DNA of 64,000 bases from JAOUGY01 sp963825585 (lineage in GTDB: Bacteria; Actinomycetota; Acidimicrobiia; Spongiisociales; ZC4RG35), in contig CAWGTX010000006.1 in the NCBI GenBank assembly GCA_963825585.1, positions 930,001-994,000 of the forward strand, in the 5' to 3' direction. A program made the position numbers and the translations under genes. Under the pieces are notes generated by a model, which saw only the letters and a list, made by a program, of their open reading frames with translations, was not told the DNA's origin and made no database searches. This document shows positions 39,891 through 47,409 of this stretch, in pieces. Numbering within the stretch: the stretch's first letter is position 1; each line of letters opens with the position of its first letter.

Positions 39891-39974
39891 CGAGCAACGA
39901 GCAACGAGCAACGAGCAACGAGCAACGAGCAACGAGCAACGAGCAACGAGCAACGAGCAACGAGCAACGAGCAT
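39891..39974. repeat. Heptamer tandem repeat, CGAGCAA x11
   Basis: Eleven perfect CGAGCAA units (39891-39967) and a twelfth with one change (CGAGCAT). This is the longest perfect short tandem repeat in the window and lies 70 bp upstream of the flavin reductase start. A 7-bp period does not divide by three and no frame through it looks coding. Copy number is likely to vary between strains by replication slippage. Confidence 0.96.
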
Positions 39975-40018
39975 GTATCCACCTTCCGCGCGATGAGGTC
40001 GCCCGGATAGGGAGTAAC

Positions 40019-40237
40019 TTTGTCCCCCTCGAGCTTGCGAGAGGGGGAAGGGGCCCCCACGAGGAACGAGTGGGGTAGGGGGGGCCTATCCCTCGCGAGC
40101 ATGATGACGCGTTCCTGTGCCTCGCGTCGCCTGAGGACGCGCTCCCGATCGCGTGCGAGTTCATCTCGCGGGCTTTCGACCCCCCTACCCCGTTCGTTCC
40201 TCACGGGGACCCCTTCCCCCACTCCGTGGGGGACAAA
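40019..40237. repeat. Long imperfect inverted repeat, MITE-like
   Basis: Terminal 10-bp perfect inverted repeats TTTGTCCCCC (40019) and GGGGGACAAA (40228) are extended inward over about 65 bp. Shared blocks are GGGGGAAGGGG, GAGGAACGA and GGGGTAGGGGGG. The inner ~90 bp, rich in CGCGAG and GACGCG, are also partly complementary. The whole 219-bp unit can fold into one long hairpin. No open frame inside looks like a protein. Together with the heptamer array it fills the 433-bp gap between the flavin reductase and acetyltransferase genes. Confidence 0.85.
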
Positions 40238-40253
40238 CTTGTGCGCTCTCGGA

Positions 40254-40910
40254 TCAGCCCTCAGCGCCGAGGAGAGGCAGACATGACTCGACGCCTTCGA
40301 TCGTCACATCGGTCCGCCGGCCGGCTTCCCATTCGTTGCGCTCGAGCACGTAGCGTCGGATGACCGCTGCGGTTCCCCGTGGAACCTCGATGTCGAACCC
40401 GTTGTCGCGATAGCCGAGGGACCGCGTGACGCCGGTCGATGCCGGGTTGTCTTCGAACGCCTCGGTGAACGCCGTGGTCGCACCCAGGCCTTCGAATCCG
40501 AGCGTGAGAACCGCTGCCCGCATCTCCTTGCCGAGCCCCTGGCCATGGTGTCGACGCGACAGCCAGCTGCCAGTGTTGATCGCCTTTCGGGTTGCGAACG
40601 AGCGGGCGCCGATACCCTGGATGCCGATGGGACGGCCTTCCAGGTAGACGGCGAACTCGAGCCACCACTCCTCCGGCTTCCAGTTCGCCCGCCGGTTCCA
40701 GTGGTACTGGAGCGACGAGCGCCGTATCTCGTCGGGCTCGGCGTCGGTCCATGCGAACGTGAACGGCATGACCGCCGGATCATGGATGCCGTCGACGGCG
40801 ACCTGCGCCAGCTCCACCAGATCCTGGTCCAACGGCAGTGCCAGCTCGAGGCGCGGCGTCGTCAGTCGGATCCCGAAGAACGGCCAGATCGCGGCGAGTT
40901 GATCCCTCAT
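40254..40910 (-). CDS. GNAT-family N-acetyltransferase (RimJ/RimL-like)
   Basis: 218 residues. FGIRLTTPRLELALPLDQDLVELAQVA opens the GNAT fold. The acetyl-CoA loop lies in SRRHHGQGLGKEMRAAVLTLGFEGLGA (R/Q-x-x-G-x-G/A), and AFEDNPASTGVTRSLGYRDNG is the RimJ/RimL-type C-terminal helix-strand. Acts on an amino group of an unknown substrate. Start ATG 40910 overlaps the aminotransferase stop by ATGA, so the two are coupled and may modify the same compound. Confidence 0.86.
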   Translation of the reverse strand: MRDQLAAIWPFFGIRLTTPRLELALPLDQDLVELAQVAVDGIHDPAVMPFTFAWTDAEPDEIRRSSLQYHWNRRANWKPEEWWLEFAVYLEGRPIGIQGIGARSFATRKAINTGSWLSRRHHGQGLGKEMRAAVLTLGFEGLGATTAFTEAFEDNPASTGVTRSLGYRDNGFDIEVPRGTAAVIRRYVLERNEWEAGRRTDVTIEGVESCLPLLGAEG

Positions 40911-42223
40911 CGGGGCCCGTCTGGTTCGGGACCGAGCGGCGGGGCCGGCGAATTCCGGAGCGTGCCCGCCCAGGCGGCCACTGCGGCCACATACCGATCC
41001 ACGTCGCCATCGGTGATCTCCAGGGAGAGCGCGATGAACCCGCGCCTCGCGACGTAGAAGCCGGCGGCGAGGCTGGCGAAGAACCACAAGTGCCGGAGGC
41101 GTTCGTCGCCACCGACCAGGTCGTCGACCGACCGCACCGGCCCGGCGACCGGATGAACCGTGAGGATCGAGCCGACGCCAGTGGCGCACATCCCCACGGG
41201 GGCGAGCACCTCTTCGAGTCTCGCCCTGAGGTGGTCACCCCGGGCGTTGAGGGCGACCAGACGCTCGTCGTCGAGCACCTCCCCGATGGCGGCCACGCCG
41301 GCCGCCATCGAGACCACGTTGTTGTTGAAGGTCCCGGCGTGGGCCAACGATCCTCCGGTTGCCGGGTCGTACGCCGCCATGATGGAGCGTCGCCCGCCAA
41401 AGGCACCGAAGGTCATTCCACCGGCGAGATACTTGCCGAGGGTGGTCATGTCGGGGAGCACCCCGGTGAGCTGCTGGCATCCACCCGGTGAGAGGCGGCT
41501 CGTCATCACCTCGTCGAACACCAGGATGGCACCGTGCCGGTCACACAGCTCGCGAAGCCCCTCCAGAAAACCCGGCCCAGCCGGGATACACCCCGACGAC
41601 CCTTGCATCGGCTCCACCACCACGCACCCGATGTCATTGCCGGACTCCGACATCAGCTGATCGCACGACTCCAGGTCGTTGAACCGGGCGATCGACCACC
41701 GGTGCGGCACGTTCACCTCGCGCCCATTCGACCCGAACGTCAGAACGCCACCGTGATAGCCGCCATCGAAGACGAGCACACCGCTGCGGCCGGTGTGATG
41801 GAGGGCGGTGGCGATGGCCATCAGGTTGGCCTCGGTGCCGGAGTTGGTGAAGCGCACCTGCTCGATCGATGGGAAACGACCCACGATCAGCTCGGCGAGA
41901 CGAACCTCGTCCTCGTGGACGGCGCCGTAGGCGATGCCCCGATCGACGGCCTTGTGAATGGCGCCGGTGATGTCGACCGGTGAGTGCCCGAACAGCCCGG
42001 CGGTGTAGTTGCCCAGCAGATCGATGTAGGTGTGGCCCTCGGCATCGTGGAGGTGTTTCCCCTCTGCCTGCGTGACCCGGATGGGGAACGGATCGACGTG
42101 CAGCACCGTGCGCGTGTTGCCGCCGGGCATGACCGCCGAGGCCCGCTCCCACCAGCTCCGGCACACGGGATGAGCCGCCACGTACCGCTCATTTGCGGCG
42201 CCGACCAGCCGATCGAGGTCCAT
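40907..42223 (-). CDS. Class III aminotransferase (glutamate-1-semialdehyde aminomutase-like)
   Basis: 438 residues. Conserved elements are YIDLLGNYTAGLFGHSP, VRFTNSGTEANLMAIATALHHTGRSGVLVFDGGYHGG, ILVFDEVMTSRLSPGG and the PLP lysine in DMTTLGKYLAGGMTFGAFGGRRSIM. It resembles HemL, but flanking haem genes are absent and it is paired with a GNAT acetyltransferase, so a different amino-compound substrate is likely. It sits divergently from two DMT exporters. A role in making or detoxifying an amino compound that is exported is a possible reading. Confidence 0.87.
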   Translation of the reverse strand: MDLDRLVGAANERYVAAHPVCRSWWERASAVMPGGNTRTVLHVDPFPIRVTQAEGKHLHDAEGHTYIDLLGNYTAGLFGHSPVDITGAIHKAVDRGIAYGAVHEDEVRLAELIVGRFPSIEQVRFTNSGTEANLMAIATALHHTGRSGVLVFDGGYHGGVLTFGSNGREVNVPHRWSIARFNDLESCDQLMSESGNDIGCVVVEPMQGSSGCIPAGPGFLEGLRELCDRHGAILVFDEVMTSRLSPGGCQQLTGVLPDMTTLGKYLAGGMTFGAFGGRRSIMAAYDPATGGSLAHAGTFNNNVVSMAAGVAAIGEVLDDERLVALNARGDHLRARLEEVLAPVGMCATGVGSILTVHPVAGPVRSVDDLVGGDERLRHLWFFASLAAGFYVARRGFIALSLEITDGDVDRYVAAVAAWAGTLRNSPAPPLGPEPDGPR

Positions 42224-42293
42224 ACCGCGACTCTATCCTGCCGTCACGGGCGCCAACGCCGGAAGGCTTGGGGCGAACCACTACATTGCAGCC

Positions 42294-43187
42294 GTGAGCA
42301 AGCACCCATGGACGTGGATCTGGCTGGCTGCGCTCGGGTTCGCCATCGGCTTCCCACTCATGAAGGTGATGTTCGAGTCCGGAATGGACGTGTGGCAGAT
42401 CCTCGTCCCCCGATATCTGATCGGCACCGCCGTGATCGCCCTCATCGCCCGGTCGCGTTCGTTCGACTGGCGGGCTCCCGGAGCCATCCGCCGGGGTGCG
42501 GTACTCGGGATCGTCAACGTCGCCGCGCCCACCATTCTCATGAGCCTCGGTACCGACCTGCTCCCCTCATCGGTGGCCGGGGTGCTGACCGCATTCATCC
42601 CGATGGCCACGGTGGCCGCCGCTCACGTCGCCGTGCCGGGCGAACGCTTCTCGGTGCGGAGAGTCCCCGGTCTCATGCTGGCAACGGCCGGCGTGGTGCT
42701 GCTGGTGGTAGCCGGGCGGGGCGACGACGGCGCTCGGATCTCTCTGCTCGGGGTGATCCTGTTTCTGATCGGCGTGTCCCTGGCAGGCGTCGGTGGCGCC
42801 CTCAACCGACGCTTTGCGATGGGAACTCCGGCGACCTCTCTCGTGCTGCCGCAGTTCGTGGGCGCCATGGCGGTGGTCACCTTCATCGGGTTGCCACTCG
42901 GCGGTAGCCGGCTGTCCGGTCTCTCCGGCGTCCAGTGGAGCCAGGTGGTGGTGTTCGGACTCGTGTGCACCGCCCTGCCGTTCTTCGCACTCCTCAAGGC
43001 CTCCGAGCTGGCTTCGGCCGCCAGGGCGTCGCTCATCGGCTACATCGTCCCGCTGCTGGCCGCCGTGATGGCGGTCTTCTTCCTGGGTGACCCCGCCTCG
43101 AACGCCCTGATGTTCGGTGGTGGCCTGATAGTGGCCGGCGTCTACGCGGCCGACCGGGCGGAGCGCCGCCTGGTACTCGCAGGCTGA
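42294..43187 (+). CDS. DMT-superfamily (EamA) transporter
   Basis: 297 residues with ten predicted helices as two EamA repeats (WTWIWLAALGFAIGFPLMKVMFESGMDVWQILVPRYLIGTAV and RASLIGYIVPLLAAVMAVFFLGD). Members export amino acids or other small metabolites. GTG 42294 is the start of the family-conserved first helix. A second EamA gene follows after 107 bp, and the divergent aminotransferase begins 71 bp upstream. Confidence 0.87.
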   Translation: MSKHPWTWIWLAALGFAIGFPLMKVMFESGMDVWQILVPRYLIGTAVIALIARSRSFDWRAPGAIRRGAVLGIVNVAAPTILMSLGTDLLPSSVAGVLTAFIPMATVAAAHVAVPGERFSVRRVPGLMLATAGVVLLVVAGRGDDGARISLLGVILFLIGVSLAGVGGALNRRFAMGTPATSLVLPQFVGAMAVVTFIGLPLGGSRLSGLSGVQWSQVVVFGLVCTALPFFALLKASELASAARASLIGYIVPLLAAVMAVFFLGDPASNALMFGGGLIVAGVYAADRAERRLVLAG

Positions 43188-43294
43188 CCGGTCCCGGCCC
43201 GAGCCCACTTCACACGGATCCACGCCGATCCGATAGAACCCGAGAGGAACGACCCACGACCTACACAATCGCCCCGCCATCAGAATCCCGCTCC

Positions 43295-44185
43295 GTGCCG
43301 TCGGTGTGGCTGCTCGTGATCGGCACCGCCGTGCTGTGGGGCGCGGGCGGCCTCGTCTCGAAAGCGCTGATCGAGAGCGATCTCGACGCCTTCACCGTCA
43401 CCGCTGCCCCATTCGGCGCCGGGGCGATCGTGGCATGGCTCGTCGCCAGAAAGCTCCCGAGCCTGCCCGTCTTCGTATCGGGGTTGCTGCTCGGCACGGT
43501 CAGCACCGCCGGGCCGGCCCTGTTCTTCAACCTCGCCTACGAGACCCTTCCCGCCGGTGTGGTGACGCTGCTGATCGCCATCGGCCCCATCATCACCGCC
43601 GTCGCCGCCCACTTCTGGTTCCCGGACGAACGCTTCACGCTCGGGAAGGGGGTCGGGCTGGCGATCTCACTGTGCGGGGTTGCGGTCCTCTCGCTCGGCC
43701 AGGGTGGCGAGAGCGGCGGGACCCCGGTCGGGGTGGTGATGGTGATCTGCGGTGCGCTTCTGGCCGGCACCACTGCCGTGTGGGGTCGGTCGGCGGCCAT
43801 GCGCCACGGCGCCAAGAACCTGGTGCCCACCCAACTCACCGGCGCCGCCCTCATGCCGGTTGTCATGTCGTTCGTGCTCGATCGCGACCTGGTTCCGACG
43901 GGCGGATTCCGGGCCTGGCAGGTGCTGGGTCTGGTGGCGATCGGATCGTTTGCCAGCTTCCTCGGCTTCCGGCTCATCATGAAGGCCAACGAGGTGGGTA
44001 CGACCGGACAGGTTTCCCTGGTGGGCTATCTGCTGCCGGTGGTTGGTGTCGGCGGCGGCGCGATCTTCTTCGAAGAGCCTGTCACAGCCCCGGTGGTCAT
44101 CGGAGGCGCCCTCATCCTGATGGGTGTGCTCATCACCGGTCGCTCCGGCGGCAAACCCGCCCGGGTTCTCCGCTCGGCCGGGTAG
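43295..44185 (+). CDS. DMT-superfamily (EamA) transporter, second copy
   Basis: 296 residues, ten helices in two EamA halves (SVWLLVIGTAVLWGAGGLVSKALIESDLDAFTV and TGQVSLVGYLLPVVGVGGGAIFFEEPVTAPVVIGGALILMGVLIT). It is clearly diverged from its neighbour (different loop sequences), so the two probably carry different substrates or pair as a heterodimer. GTG 43295 is preferred; the frame is open slightly further upstream. It is followed 10 bp later by metG. Confidence 0.87.
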   Translation: MPSVWLLVIGTAVLWGAGGLVSKALIESDLDAFTVTAAPFGAGAIVAWLVARKLPSLPVFVSGLLLGTVSTAGPALFFNLAYETLPAGVVTLLIAIGPIITAVAAHFWFPDERFTLGKGVGLAISLCGVAVLSLGQGGESGGTPVGVVMVICGALLAGTTAVWGRSAAMRHGAKNLVPTQLTGAALMPVVMSFVLDRDLVPTGGFRAWQVLGLVAIGSFASFLGFRLIMKANEVGTTGQVSLVGYLLPVVGVGGGAIFFEEPVTAPVVIGGALILMGVLITGRSGGKPARVLRSAG

Positions 44186-44195
44186 CCTCCCGTCC

Positions 44196-45878
44196 ATGTC
44201 CAACCCGCGTCACATTCTGGTGGCGGTGGCATGGCCTTACGCCTCCGGCTCGAGACACCTCGGGCACCTGGCCGGTGCCTACCTACCCGCCGACATCTTC
44301 GCCCGGTACCACCGACAGGTCGGAAACCGCGTGCTCATGGTGTCCGGATCCGACGTGCACGGCACTCCGATCACGGTTCGGGCAGATCAGGAGGGGGTGA
44401 CGCCTCAGGAGATCGTCGACCGCTACCACGCCGAGTTCGTGGAGAACTGGCAGAAGGTCGGCATCCAGTGGGAGCTCTACACCACCACGGGAACCCCAAA
44501 CCACCATGCGGTCACCCAGGACGTGTTCCTCCGCCTCGCCGAGAACGGCTACATCGCCGCCAAAGCGTCCGAGCAGCTCTTCGACCCCGAGGCGGGCCGA
44601 TTCCTACCTGACCGGTACGTGGAGGGGACCTGCCCGCACTGCGGCTACGGCTCGGCCCGAGGGGACCAGTGCGACAACTGCGGGCGGCAGTTGGACCCCA
44701 CCGACCTGATCGATCCCACGTCCAAGTTCACCGGCGCAACCCCTGAACTCAGGGAGACCGAGCACTACTACCTCCTGCTGTCGAAGTTCCAGGACCGCCT
44801 GCTCGAGTGGCTTCGATCACGCCAGGGATGGCGCAAGCACGTGCAGAACATGGCGATCGGGTTCACAGAAGAAGGCCTGCAGGACCGGGCCATCACCCGG
44901 GATCTCGACTGGGGTGTCGCCATCCCCGAGCCGTACGACACGATCGGCGCCGGCAAGAAGATCTACGTGTGGTTCGACGCCGTGATCGGCTACCTGTCGG
45001 CGGCAAAGGAGTGGGCCGAGCTCAACGGTACTCCCGATGCCTGGAAGGATTGGTGGGAGCACCCTGACGCCGAGAGCTACTACTTCATCGGCAAGGACAA
45101 CGTGGTGTTCCACGCCGTCATCTGGCCCTGTCAGCTGATGGGCTATGGCGGGCTCAACCTGCCAAGCGACATACCCGCCAACCAGTACGTCACGTTCAAG
45201 GGCGACAAGGCGTCGGCCAGTCGCGGCATCGGTCGCTCCATCGGGTGGTACGCCGACCGACTCGAGCCCGACTCGCTTCGTTATGCCCTCACTTCGGTGC
45301 TTCCCGAGCAGAACGACACCGATCTCTCCGACGATCAGATCATCGAGCGGGTCAACTCAGAACTGGTGGCCACCTGGGGCAACCTCGTGAACCGGGTGCT
45401 CTCGATGACATCGAAGAACTTCGATGGCGCCGTCCCGACACCCGGGGAACTGTCGGACACCGACCGGACGTTGCTCGAAGGGACCGACGCCGCACTCGGG
45501 GATGTCGGTCGGCTCATCGAGGGCGTGGAACTCCGGAGTGGGCTACGTCGGGCGATGGAGGCCGCCGGCGAGGTGAACGCCTATCTCAACGCCGAAGAGC
45601 CGTGGAAGGTGGTCAAGGTCGACCGTGACCGGGCCGGCACGGTGCTTTGGACGGCGGTTCAGGCCATTGCCGGGCTGCGGGTCGCGTTCAGCCCGTACCT
45701 GCCGTTCACGTCAGCCAGGATCGGCAGCCTGCTCGGAGTGGGCGCGGCCATCATCGACTGGGCTCGCGTCGAGGTGCCGGCCGGCAGCACCTTCGGGGAG
45801 ATCACCCCGCTGTTCACGAAGCTCGAGCCCGAGGTGTTCGACGAGCGAGTCGATGGAGCAACTGGCGACGACGCCTGA
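44196..45878 (+). CDS. metG: Methionyl-tRNA synthetase
   Basis: 560 residues. The class I HIGH-type motif is SGSRHLGHL in VAVAWPYASGSRHLGHLAGAYLPADIFARY. A zinc-type knuckle (CPHCGYGSARGDQCDNCGRQLDP) is at about 145-168. The KMSKS position reads DKASASRG within VTFKGDKASASRGIGRSIGWY, where the second lysine is replaced. The anticodon-binding helical domain (TDLSDDQIIERVNSELVATWGNLVNRVLSM) is complete, and the C-terminal tRNA-binding (Arc1p-like) extension is absent. ATG 44196 is 10 bp after the exporter gene. Confidence 0.94.
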   Translation: MSNPRHILVAVAWPYASGSRHLGHLAGAYLPADIFARYHRQVGNRVLMVSGSDVHGTPITVRADQEGVTPQEIVDRYHAEFVENWQKVGIQWELYTTTGTPNHHAVTQDVFLRLAENGYIAAKASEQLFDPEAGRFLPDRYVEGTCPHCGYGSARGDQCDNCGRQLDPTDLIDPTSKFTGATPELRETEHYYLLLSKFQDRLLEWLRSRQGWRKHVQNMAIGFTEEGLQDRAITRDLDWGVAIPEPYDTIGAGKKIYVWFDAVIGYLSAAKEWAELNGTPDAWKDWWEHPDAESYYFIGKDNVVFHAVIWPCQLMGYGGLNLPSDIPANQYVTFKGDKASASRGIGRSIGWYADRLEPDSLRYALTSVLPEQNDTDLSDDQIIERVNSELVATWGNLVNRVLSMTSKNFDGAVPTPGELSDTDRTLLEGTDAALGDVGRLIEGVELRSGLRRAMEAAGEVNAYLNAEEPWKVVKVDRDRAGTVLWTAVQAIAGLRVAFSPYLPFTSARIGSLLGVGAAIIDWARVEVPAGSTFGEITPLFTKLEPEVFDERVDGATGDDA

Positions 45879-45905
45879 CACGCCCGACGAGGCCCTTTCG
45901 ATAGG

Positions 45906-46190
45906 GTGCGACCTGTGGCATTGTTCATGGAGATGAAACGTCCCGACGCCATCGCCCTCAAGTTGATCCGCATGACGATCGGATCATGTCTGCTCGTGCT
46001 CGGCCTCGCCGGATTGTTCATGCCGGTGGTGCCGGGATTGTTGTTGATCATCCCCGGTCTGGCGCTGCTCGCCAAGGACTTCGCCTGGGCGGAGCGACTC
46101 CACCTGTCGGTCAAGCAACGGTTCGACCGAGCGGTCGGGGCGTTCGAACAACGCCGGCTGGACCAGGACGCCGAACGCGACGCAGCCTGA
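45906..46190 (+). CDS. PGPGW-type small transmembrane protein
   Basis: About 94 residues from GTG 45906 (GTG 45915 and ATG 45927 are alternatives). One hydrophobic core (LIRMTIGSCLLVLGLAGLFMPVVPGLLLIIPGLALLAKDFAWAERL) contains the PVVPG and IPGLALLAxDFAWA elements of the PF09656 'PGPGW' family of inner-membrane proteins. The C-terminal 30 residues are charged. Function unknown. It is 27 bp from metG and convergent with sodN across a strong hairpin. Confidence 0.8.
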   Translation: MRPVALFMEMKRPDAIALKLIRMTIGSCLLVLGLAGLFMPVVPGLLLIIPGLALLAKDFAWAERLHLSVKQRFDRAVGAFEQRRLDQDAERDAA

Positions 46191-46235
46191 ATCTCGCCGC
46201 TGGGGTGTTGTGCGATCCCGGCCACCCCAAACGTC

Positions 46236-46264
46236 GAAGGACCGGGCGTCGAGCCCGGTCCTTC
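46236..46264. terminator. Bidirectional hairpin terminator between convergent genes
   Basis: A perfect 12-bp stem (GAAGGACCGGGC) with a 5-nt loop, 46 bp after the PGPGW gene and 20 bp before the sodN stop. Symmetry lets it serve both strands. Confidence 0.75.
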
Positions 46265-46283
46265 GTGCTGAGCGTGGTGTCCC

Positions 46284-46700
46284 CTAGGCGGGTGGGTACA
46301 CACCCATCCCCTTCGCCTTCTCGGTCTGCCAGAAGATGTCGGCGATGTCGTCGATGAGCGCCAGCAGGTTCTGTGCCACGGCGGCGTCGAGGCTCTTCTT
46401 GGCGTCGCCGGCCCCCTTGATGGCCTTCCAGAACAGGTCGTCCAACTGCGGAAACTCGGCACGGTGCTCGGCGGTGAAGAAGTCGGCCCACAACACCATC
46501 AGATGATGCTTGACCTCTTCGGCCCGCTGCTCCTTGATGATGATGGCCCGCGCCTTGAAGTGCTCATCGTCGCTGCCGTGGTACTTCTCGATGGTCTTGA
46601 GCACCGAGAGCGCCTCGATCTTCGCCTGGGCGGGGTCGTAGACACCACAGAACAGGTCGCAATGGGCGTAAACCGGGGTGGCTGCACTGAACAGACCCAT
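46284..46700 (-). CDS. sodN: Nickel superoxide dismutase (SodN), with altered Ni hook
   Basis: 138 residues, including a 12-residue leader that should be cut to expose His. The Ni hook reads HCDLFCGVYDP (about residues 13-23): His1, Cys2 and Cys6 ligands are intact, but the usual Pro5 (HCDLPC) is Phe. The four-helix body (KIEALSVLKTIEKYHGSDDEHFKARAIIIKEQRAEEVKHHLMVLWADFF) is normal. It dismutates superoxide in the cytoplasm. It is divergent from sodX, whose product removes the leader. ATG 46700 has a purine-rich GGAGGTTC-type site upstream (antisense of GAACCTCC). Confidence 0.92.
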   Translation of the reverse strand: MGLFSAATPVYAHCDLFCGVYDPAQAKIEALSVLKTIEKYHGSDDEHFKARAIIIKEQRAEEVKHHLMVLWADFFTAEHRAEFPQLDDLFWKAIKGAGDAKKSLDAAVAQNLLALIDDIADIFWQTEKAKGMGVYPPA

Positions 46701-46770
46701 GGATGAACCTCCGTCTCGTCTCGTCTGACCGACCATACTCCGCCTTGGGCGGCAGCAGAAAGACGGAACG

Positions 46771-47184
46771 GTGGACAGATTCGTTGTGCGCGAGATGTCG
46801 ATGAGCCCCACGCTGCTCCCCGGCGATCACCTCGTGGCTGTCGATCGGGTGCCTCGGGTCGGTCAGATCGCCGTGTTCGCACATCCATCCGATCCCGGAA
46901 TGAGGCTGGTCAAGCGGGTGGTGGCAGGACCCGGTTGGGACGTGCGGCTGGTCGACACCAGGCTCGAGCTGACCGGGCCGGCTGGGGCCGGATCGGTGAT
47001 TCGAATCCCGGCCGAACACCGCCTCAGGGTGTGGTCCCTGTCCAACGACGAGGTGTTCGCTCTGAGCGATGCAGCCGACGTCACCAGGGCCGACTCGCGA
47101 GTGTTCGGACCCGTTCCCGTCGAGACGGCGATGACCGTGGTACTCCGATATCGACCTGTGCGGCGGCTGCAGAGATTCGGCTGA
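46771..47184 (+). CDS. sodX: Nickel-type SOD maturation protease (S26 family)
   Basis: 137 residues of the S26/S24 signal-peptidase superfamily. The Ser is in VREMSMSPTLLPGDHLVA and the Lys in RLVKRVVAGPGWDVRLVD, the catalytic Ser/Lys pair. The protein is far too short and too hydrophilic for a general signal peptidase. Its position divergent to sodN is the standard sodN-sodX arrangement, so it should trim the SodN propeptide. The start codon may be the ATG 30 nt downstream, but this one keeps VVREMSMSPTL in context. Confidence 0.9.
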   Translation: MDRFVVREMSMSPTLLPGDHLVAVDRVPRVGQIAVFAHPSDPGMRLVKRVVAGPGWDVRLVDTRLELTGPAGAGSVIRIPAEHRLRVWSLSNDEVFALSDAADVTRADSRVFGPVPVETAMTVVLRYRPVRRLQRFG

Positions 47185-47409
47185 TTGCGTATCCTGCCGG
47201 ACCGAGAAGGCTCTGTACGTCGGTAGGAGGGATGACGGTGCCGTACGACCGGATCCGGCTGGGCTGAACGCGCTTCGACAGCGTTCCGTATCGTGGAATT
47301 GTTCCGCATGACGGTATGCGATTGGCTATCGTCGCCGTAGCAACCTGTCGCCGGACCGACCAGATCATCAACGTCCGCGACGCGATCGTGGCGAGGAGGC
47401 CTCTCACCC

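Noticed and set aside
39891..39974. CRISPR array
   Set aside because: Units are 7 bp and contiguous, with no spacers and no cas genes in the window.
40012..40246. Insertion sequence
   Set aside because: Only 219 bp with no transposase frame. Kept as a MITE-like repeat instead.
46996..47030. tRNA T-arm-like GATTCGAATCCC
   Set aside because: It lies inside the sodX coding region and no matching D-arm, anticodon arm or acceptor stem is present.
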